Of a stretch of DNA of 64,000 nucleotides, positions 58,628 through 64,000 are shown piece by piece. The DNA lies in assembly GCF_003339505.1 (NCBI RefSeq), contig NZ_QPIW01000022.1, positions 49,887-113,886 of the forward strand, given 5' to 3'. Position 1 is the first letter of the stretch; each line of letters begins with the position of its first letter. Source of the stretch: Runella aurantiaca. GTDB taxonomy: Bacteria > Bacteroidota > Bacteroidia > Cytophagales > Spirosomataceae. The notes beneath the pieces are model-generated. The model was not told the origin of the DNA and searched no databases. It saw nothing but the letters and a program-made list of their open reading frames with translations. Made by a program: the position numbers and the translations under genes.

Positions 58628-60685
58628 ATGCAGTTTCTTTTTCCGACCTTTTTATGGAGTTTGTTGGCGGTAGGCATTCCCATTGCCATCCATTTGTTCA
58701 ACTTCCGCCGCACTCGGCGCGTTTTTTTCTCCAATGTCTCGCTTTTGAAAAACGTCGAAATGGAAACGAGTTCGTTTCGACGCCTGAAACAATACCTCAT
58801 ACTGGCCACCCGGGTTTTGGCCATCTCCGCCTTGGTTTTTGCGTTTGCCCAGCCTTATTTGCCCAGCAAAAACAAAGCGGGAACCAACGCTCAAAGCGTA
58901 ACTAGTGCCTACATCGACAATTCGTTTTCGATGCAAAATGAGGACAATAATCAGCGGTATCTGGACATAGCCACGGGAAAATTAGACCAATTGCTGACGC
59001 TTTTTCGTAACGCAACGCGCCTGCAACTGATTACCAATGATTTCAGCCCCGAAGAGCAGCAATTGACGACCACCGACCGCATCAAAGACCGCTTGACGAC
59101 CCTGAAATTGGCCCATACTCCGCGCAATTTTGCGAGCATTTACAAACGTCAGGCCAATTTATTGGGGCGGTACGCGGGTAGCGGAAAAAATCAGTTGTTC
59201 TGGTTCTCTGATTTTCAAAAAAGCACCGCTGGCGACCTGTCAAATCTTAAGGTAGACTCGCTTAATCGGCTGTATATCATACCTGTACAAACGACTGCCT
59301 CCCAAAATGTGTATGTTGATTCGGTATGGCTCAATACGCCTTTTGTGCGGGAGTTTCAGAACAATGTGCTGTATGTGCGCGTGAGCAATGCAGGCAATGA
59401 CGACGTGCAGAATCTGGTCGTAAAGCTGTATTTAGACGATGTTCAGGTGTCCACTGCTCCTGTCAATTTAGCTCCTAAAGGAGCCGCTACCACGGCTTTT
59501 AACTTCAACGTTCGGGGAAAAGGCTTTAAACGTGGTCGGGTTACCTTCGACGATTTGCCGATTACGTTTGACAACGAATACTTTTTTGTGCTCAATGCCT
59601 CGCCGCTCATTCGGGTCCTCCACGTGGCAGGCCAGCCTAATCCCGCCCGTTCGGTAGAGAAGGTATTTGCCAACGATAGTTTGTTTACCCTGCGGACTGT
59701 CAGCGCCAACAACGCCGATATTGGCCTTTTGAAACAGTCTGATTTGGTGATTCTGGAAAGTGTAGAGCGCGTTGAAGGTGCGATGCGCAGCGAAATTGAA
59801 AATTTTGCCAAGCGCGGCGGAAGCGTATTGGTGATTCCGCCTTCCAACCCCGATATAGTTTCGTACGGCGGGTTTTTGTCGTCGTTGGGTGTGGGTGGAT
59901 TGCAGGAACGGCCTTCCGACGAAGCCATCCCTTTGGCCAATCCTGAAAGGGGAAGCCCTTTTTTTAGTGATGTTTTTGAACAATCGGTTCGGCAAGAAAA
60001 TCTCGAATTGCCCGTTTCAAAGCCCGTTTGGCAGTGGCAACCCGGCGGGGCAAAATTGCTTTCCTTACGCAGTGGTGACGTATTTTTGAGCCAGTCGGCC
60101 ATTCAGCGCGGTAAAGTCTACGTGATGGCCAACCCTTTGTCGGAGTCATTTGGGAGTTTTGCCCAAAATGCCTTGTTTGTGCCAGTGATGTACAAGATTG
60201 CGGCGCAGAGCGTACGTGAGCAGCGTACCGCCTATTCTTTCGACGAAAATACCGTCTTGCTTACGGTGCCTGAATCATCCCAAAACACCGTTTTTAAACT
60301 CAAAAAGGACAAAATTGAGTTAATTCCCGTTCAACGACTCAATGGTAATCAATTGACGTTGGAGTTACCCAAAAGCAACCAATTGAATGCCAATCAGGAT
60401 TTGGATGCGGGCTATTATGAACTTCAGAAAGACGGCCAAACGGTTCAACTGTTGGCTTTTAATCACGATAATTTGGAATCACAGTTGGATTATTATACCC
60501 CCGCCGAACTACGCAAACTGTTTGCCAATCAGCCCAATGTGCAGGTTTTTGACAATGTAGGCGATGGCGATTTTGTGAAAGAATTTCAAAAACAAAACCT
60601 CGGTGTCAGCCTTTGGAGTTATTTCCTTTGGGCCGCGCTGCTCTTCTTATTGCTGGAAATTCTGGTGATTCGGTTTGTAAAGTAG
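58628..60685 (+). CDS. BatA-like membrane protein with degenerate VWA region
   Basis: This 685-residue protein has the aerotolerance BatA N-terminal domain: a first membrane segment (MQFLFPTFLWSLLAVGIPIAIHLFNF), a basic FRRTRRVFFSN stretch, and a second segment near residues 57-75. A VWA-like part follows (from about 92, AYIDNSFSM), where the MIDAS DxSxS pattern is altered to DNSFS. The large periplasmic part has beta domains and a GATase-like stretch (about 330-440). A last membrane segment is at about 660-683. The protein family is widespread in Bacteroidota but its role is not established. The ATG at 58628 is favoured by the start of the conserved region. A terminator follows. Confidence 0.82.
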   Translation: MQFLFPTFLWSLLAVGIPIAIHLFNFRRTRRVFFSNVSLLKNVEMETSSFRRLKQYLILATRVLAISALVFAFAQPYLPSKNKAGTNAQSVTSAYIDNSFSMQNEDNNQRYLDIATGKLDQLLTLFRNATRLQLITNDFSPEEQQLTTTDRIKDRLTTLKLAHTPRNFASIYKRQANLLGRYAGSGKNQLFWFSDFQKSTAGDLSNLKVDSLNRLYIIPVQTTASQNVYVDSVWLNTPFVREFQNNVLYVRVSNAGNDDVQNLVVKLYLDDVQVSTAPVNLAPKGAATTAFNFNVRGKGFKRGRVTFDDLPITFDNEYFFVLNASPLIRVLHVAGQPNPARSVEKVFANDSLFTLRTVSANNADIGLLKQSDLVILESVERVEGAMRSEIENFAKRGGSVLVIPPSNPDIVSYGGFLSSLGVGGLQERPSDEAIPLANPERGSPFFSDVFEQSVRQENLELPVSKPVWQWQPGGAKLLSLRSGDVFLSQSAIQRGKVYVMANPLSESFGSFAQNALFVPVMYKIAAQSVREQRTAYSFDENTVLLTVPESSQNTVFKLKKDKIELIPVQRLNGNQLTLELPKSNQLNANQDLDAGYYELQKDGQTVQLLAFNHDNLESQLDYYTPAELRKLFANQPNVQVFDNVGDGDFVKEFQKQNLGVSLWSYFLWAALLFLLLEILVIRFVK

Positions 60686-60720
60686 AGGTTTCAGTCTAAT
60701 TTCATCTACGTATTAAAATT

Positions 60721-60757
60721 TCACCCTTACCCTTTGATAACCAAAGTGTAAGGGTGA
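60721..60757. terminator. Bidirectional terminator between convergent genes
   Basis: TCACCCTTAC-C-CTTTG (60721-60736) pairs with CAAAG-T-GTAAGGGTGA (60742-60757) with one mismatch. It stands between the BatA-like gene stop (60685) and the membrane-protein gene stop (60788). Confidence 0.75.
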
Positions 60758-60787
60758 GAAATAAATTCAAATATGCACCTCATTCCT

Positions 60788-62032
60788 TTATTTAAAACCG
60801 AAGATTAACGGAAAGATAAAGGTCACAATAATCGTCCATAAGACATAAATTGGCAGATAAAACGCCATGGTTTTGCCAACTTCGTTGAGGTTGGCTTTCT
60901 TCGAAAATACCTTGTAGAGCTGCGCAGTAACCAGCAACAGATTGATGAGTATCAGCACATTACTACCCAAAACTGCAGCCCTATTTGGTGTGATTCCCCA
61001 TTCTGAAATCCTGAACAGGATGGCCGATAGTGCAATGCCATTCACAATGATAGTTACCACGGATAACAGAAAAAGCACCAGAATTTCTGCCTTACTTTTG
61101 GTGGCCGTCGAGGTTTCGGCAACTGAAAAGAAAATGATGGCCATCACGCCAATTAATAACGCATTGAAAATCAATAAAAACTCCCGGTCGTTATAAGGGT
61201 CTTTGCCCGAATAAACCATTGCAACCAGATAAATGACCAGCATCACCAAGACCAAGGGACTGAAAATTTTAGCAATTACGGGCGAAACTTTTCCTACCAA
61301 TTGGGGATTGGTCTGGGTAAGGTAGGTGCCAATAATTGGGGCAGTGGGTAGCCCGAAGAAAACAACATTTTCAAAATAAAACTTTTCAATATTGATGCCA
61401 ATCAGCTGGAAAAGGCCAATGGTAATAGCGGTCATGATGCCGCCTGAGATTAGGATGAGGGTGGTCATTACTACCAAATCGCCGTTGTATTTTAAATAGC
61501 TAAGACGTTTCTCATCGTTATTGCGTGCCTCACCCACAAAAGCAAAACTTAATATTGACCAAAGAAATAATAGTAAATGAATACATGATAACACCAATGT
61601 ATCGCTTTGCTTAACATTGGGAAGGGAGTTGATAAAAATCAAACCCACGAGGGTGGTGCCAACGATAAAAGCGATTTTAGGGGTTGATAATTTATTCTTC
61701 CAAGCAAAGTACGCCGACAGCGCAGGAAAAATGACAAAACCGACGTTTCTGGAAAAGAAAAACTCTTCGTCAATGGATAAAAATGCGGGTAGCTTAGCGA
61801 TAAGACCTGCAACCAGCGCCGCAATTATCACAAACTGTAATTCTCCGCGAGTACCCCAGTTAATCTCGTCAGTTTCGTAATTCAGTCTTTCATTCCAGAA
61901 ATCAGCGAGTGAGTTGCCTTTAAGTTCTGGATATAAGGCACTAAACGCTCGCTTAAAATTCACCTTATTGGTTCGGTACAACTTTTCGAGTTGCCCAGGG
62001 TCGTTCAAATGGGTCAGTATTTCGGCTTTCAT
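60788..62032 (-). CDS. Polytopic membrane protein, DUF4153-like
   Basis: This 414-residue inner-membrane protein has a soluble N-terminus of about 65 residues and then some ten hydrophobic segments. The pattern (YNDREFLLIFNALLIGVM, AVLGSNVLILINLLLVTAQLYKVF near the C-terminus) resembles DUF4153 proteins, but I cannot be certain of the family. No catalytic motif is visible. The start MKAEILTHLNDP is at 62032. It is followed 58 bases upstream (in transcription order, before it) by a smaller membrane-protein gene on the same strand; these two may be co-transcribed. Confidence 0.65.
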   Translation of the reverse strand: MKAEILTHLNDPGQLEKLYRTNKVNFKRAFSALYPELKGNSLADFWNERLNYETDEINWGTRGELQFVIIAALVAGLIAKLPAFLSIDEEFFFSRNVGFVIFPALSAYFAWKNKLSTPKIAFIVGTTLVGLIFINSLPNVKQSDTLVLSCIHLLLFLWSILSFAFVGEARNNDEKRLSYLKYNGDLVVMTTLILISGGIMTAITIGLFQLIGINIEKFYFENVVFFGLPTAPIIGTYLTQTNPQLVGKVSPVIAKIFSPLVLVMLVIYLVAMVYSGKDPYNDREFLLIFNALLIGVMAIIFFSVAETSTATKSKAEILVLFLLSVVTIIVNGIALSAILFRISEWGITPNRAAVLGSNVLILINLLLVTAQLYKVFSKKANLNEVGKTMAFYLPIYVLWTIIVTFIFPLIFGFK

Positions 62033-62090
62033 GAGTATATATTTTTAAAATTTTTGGTCAAAATCATTCATTCAAATGCGTGAAAGTGGC

Positions 62091-62429
62091 CTAATCCCAC
62101 AATGTGCCGTCCAATCCTAACACAACCCCAATCCACAGCACAAAGAGGAATCCAATCAGGCTCAATAGGTATGTCAATAGCTTTGACCAATTGCCCCGCT
62201 GACGCTGATAATCCATGAAGAAGAAAAAAGCTCCCCCCATGGCACCCGCCAACGGAACGATAATCAGTGGTCTAAGCATCCATAGCTTTCCCCATGCTGG
62301 GTTAGGCTCGCTGACTCCAAGCAGATAGATGGTAATTAGGGTGAGGGCAATCCCTGCACCCAGCAACATGGGTTTCACCAAAGATGCGGGATGGATGGGC
62401 GGCGTTGTTAGGAGGTTTCTCTTGGTCAT
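62091..62429 (-). CDS. Small membrane protein of unknown function
   Basis: This 112-residue protein has three hydrophobic segments (about residues 20-40, 51-70 and 83-105) joined by a basic cytoplasmic loop (MDYQRQRGNWSK). The start at 62429 (MTKRNLLTTPP) is preferred over 62531 because the extra 34 residues have no homologous look. I do not assign a family. It precedes the DUF4153-like gene by 58 bases. The 273 bases between its start and the next plus-strand gene (62430-62702) contain no other feature I can support. Confidence 0.7.
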   Translation of the reverse strand: MTKRNLLTTPPIHPASLVKPMLLGAGIALTLITIYLLGVSEPNPAWGKLWMLRPLIIVPLAGAMGGAFFFFMDYQRQRGNWSKLLTYLLSLIGFLFVLWIGVVLGLDGTLWD

Positions 62430-62702
62430 GGTAAATGGTTTTTTGGTAGTGTATTTTGGATGCAAAGTAGTGCTGTATGGATAAAAGTACTTTGTAATGC
62501 AAAGTAAATGATTTATAAAAATAATATCCAAATGAATGACCGTTTTTTTTTATTGGCAAGGCTACTATTAAACATAGGTTGAGGCGGCTAGTCGAGAGCT
62601 GGATTTCGCCTAATTTAAGTTGAAAGAGATATTTTTAGCCAAAAAACAGTAAAGTTGCCTGCCTAACCCGTTTATTAAAAATAACCAAATTCCGTTGAGC
62701 CT

Positions 62703-63548
62703 ATGTCCCTGATTGCCGCTTTCCAAAAAGACGAAGTTCTTCTTCACAATATTCAGCAGCACCGCCAAAATACCGAAGGCTTCCGAATTTGGTGGTTGGG
62801 CCAAAGCGGATTTCTGATTCAGTGGCAAAACAAACACTTGCTTTTTGACCCTTATTTGTCGGATGCCTTGTCGGTAAAATACGCCGCAACCGATAAACCC
62901 CACACGCGCATGAGTGAACGGGCCATTGACCCTGCGTTGCTTACCATGATTGATGTAGTGACTTCTTCGCACAACCACACCGACCATTTGGATGCCGAGA
63001 CGCTCATCCCACTGTTTGCCGCTAATCCTGATCTTCAATTCGTGATTCCTGAAGCAAATCGCGCGTTTGTAGGCGAGCGTCTGAAGTGCGCGGTGGATTG
63101 GCCAATTGGATTGAATGACGGCGAAAGCGTCGTCGTGGGTGGATTTAAAATCTACGGCGTTCCAGCAGCACACAACGCCTTGGAGCGCGACGCCGAAGGT
63201 CGTTGCAAATTCATGGGATTTGTGGCCGAGTTTGGTGGTTATCGGGTGTATCACTCGGGCGACACGCTCTGGTACGATGGCATCGTAGACGTATTGAAGC
63301 CTTTTGCGGTTGATGTGGCTTTTTTACCCATCAACGGTAATAAGCCCGAACGGCGCGTGGCGGGAAATCTTTCGGCCGAAGAAGCCGCGCGTTTGGGCGT
63401 GGAAATTGGCGCAAAACTCGTTATTCCGCACCATTATGATCTGTTTACGTTCAACACCGAAGACCCGCAGGAGTTTATAAAACAAGCACAATTATACGGC
63501 ACGCCGCATCGAGTCTTGAATATTGGGGAAGGGGTGAGGGTTGAATAG
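62703..63548 (+). CDS. MBL-fold metallo-hydrolase, UlaG-like
   Basis: This 281-residue protein has the metallo-beta-lactamase fold of the UlaG/RNase-Z-like lactonase group. The metal motif SHNHTDHLD lies near residues 91-99, a further histidine in VPAAHNA, a metal ligand in YHSGDT (about 183-188), and the terminal PHHYDLF. UlaG hydrolyses ascorbate-6-phosphate lactone; for this protein the substrate is unknown. It stands alone with about 450 bases of apparently gene-free sequence after it. Confidence 0.85.
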   Translation: MSLIAAFQKDEVLLHNIQQHRQNTEGFRIWWLGQSGFLIQWQNKHLLFDPYLSDALSVKYAATDKPHTRMSERAIDPALLTMIDVVTSSHNHTDHLDAETLIPLFAANPDLQFVIPEANRAFVGERLKCAVDWPIGLNDGESVVVGGFKIYGVPAAHNALERDAEGRCKFMGFVAEFGGYRVYHSGDTLWYDGIVDVLKPFAVDVAFLPINGNKPERRVAGNLSAEEAARLGVEIGAKLVIPHHYDLFTFNTEDPQEFIKQAQLYGTPHRVLNIGEGVRVE

Positions 63549-64000
63549 TTTGGATTGGCGAAGGGGGGGCTTTTTATATGTGGTCAGAGGCCTGAAAATA
63601 GTCGTCACTCGCGGGACGCGAGCGACTGCGGGAGTGAAACCGAAATTGTTTGACATTGTCAGGAAAAAAAGATTTCATATCAATTAAAATCGCAAATTTG
63701 GTTGTTGATTTAATACCCTCTTTAAATTTCTATTGTACATCATTCGATAAGTTTTCCTTTATTTATAAAATTTAAACTTTTATTTGTTCTGAATATATAC
63801 CTTTCAGCCACCCTTTGGGATACCTTTCTTAACCTTGGTCTGTGTCTCCATAGATTTTTTTGTAAAAAAGGTACAGGGCTTTCTCATAAAACTCTTTGTT
63901 GTGTCATAAATAGCATTAACGCGTTAAAATTATCGGCGAATTGATCAATCTGAGCAGCCATATTCTTTGCTTTTGTCCTTTTTAACAAATTGATAGTCAG
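63549..64000. other. Gene-free end of the window with short palindromes
   Basis: No complete gene is visible in these 452 bases. GTCG..CTCGCG-GGA-CGCGAG-CGAC (63601-63626) is a strong hairpin with a 3-base loop. TTAACGCGTTAA (63916-63927) is a 12-bp palindrome. On the minus strand 63884-63961 encodes only 25 codons (MAAQIDQFADNFNALMLFMT and five more), and a second short frame (HNKEFYEKALYLFYKK and on) follows in a different phase, as if one gene had suffered a frameshift. This could be a fragment of a broken gene or a chance frame. Confidence 0.35.

Noticed and set aside
59443..60102. 219-codon antisense frame inside the BatA-like gene
   Set aside because: Low-complexity, serine- and arginine-rich shadow translation of a well-supported gene.

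Overview
The window looks like a chromosomal segment of a Bacteroidota bacterium, most likely of the order Cytophagales (Spirosomataceae or Cytophagaceae type, for example a Runella or Dyadobacter relative; the genus is a guess). The reasons are a SusC/SusD pair with ECF sigma and FecR anti-sigma genes, a PorE-like OmpA protein of the type IX secretion system, several TonB-plug proteins, the conserved Nif3 and C4 zinc-ribbon pair, TAnnTTTG-type promoter elements and almost no Shine-Dalgarno sequences. I saw no rRNA, tRNA, CRISPR array or phage block, and no intact transposase.

Layout. 1-5900: end of a probable Nif3 gene, a zinc-ribbon coiled-coil protein, a sodium:solute symporter with a tiny membrane-protein gene before it, an SDR/SnoaL/SDR trio and folA. 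5900-6330: a 70-bp tandem array that is the amplified left end of a small inverted-repeat element. 6300-20900: PorE-like protein, tilS, a TIM-barrel epimerase-like protein, a 1249-residue ThuA/sugar dehydrogenase/PKD/cytochrome c/CBM fusion, a Nudix-derived regulator, pepT, a macroglobulin-like protein with a TonB plug, and a phytanoyl-CoA dioxygenase-like protein. 21050-21640: a GxxExxY (PD-(D/E)XK) gene bracketed by palindromic repeats. 21650-25150: an AraC regulator and a class A penicillin-binding protein.

25300-32220 is the most intriguing gene set. It is a three-gene operon with a transglutaminase fused to a DUF2126 putative amidoligase, a circularly permuted ATP-grasp fused to an alpha-E domain, and a second transglutaminase. 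Such genes are predicted to make or attach peptides by ATP-dependent amide ligation, but product and substrate are unknown. A LytS/LytR-type two-component pair and a divergent outer-membrane barrel protein follow.

37000-55520 is a polysaccharide utilisation locus (PUL). In the direction of transcription (minus strand) it runs ECF sigma, FecR, STN-containing SusC, SusD, GH88-type unsaturated glucuronyl hydrolase, LacI regulator, GH97, ROK kinase, heparinase II/III-type lyase and a secreted alpha/beta hydrolase, with a GH30-type enzyme converging from the other side. The lyase plus unsaturated-uronyl hydrolase points to a uronic-acid-containing glycan; the exact polymer cannot be read from the sequence. 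55900-64000 holds housekeeping and accessory genes: an unknown secreted protein, a DUF2911 protein, a second TIM-barrel protein, a BatA-like membrane protein, two unknown membrane proteins and an UlaG-like metallo-hydrolase, then about 450 bp with only fragments.

Scattered between genes are at least four palindromes with a common GGTT-CTCA-AACC-like heart but different arms, which appear to be a dispersed intergenic repeat family, separate from the CTCYGTGGTTA/TAACCACAGAG family around the GxxExxY gene.
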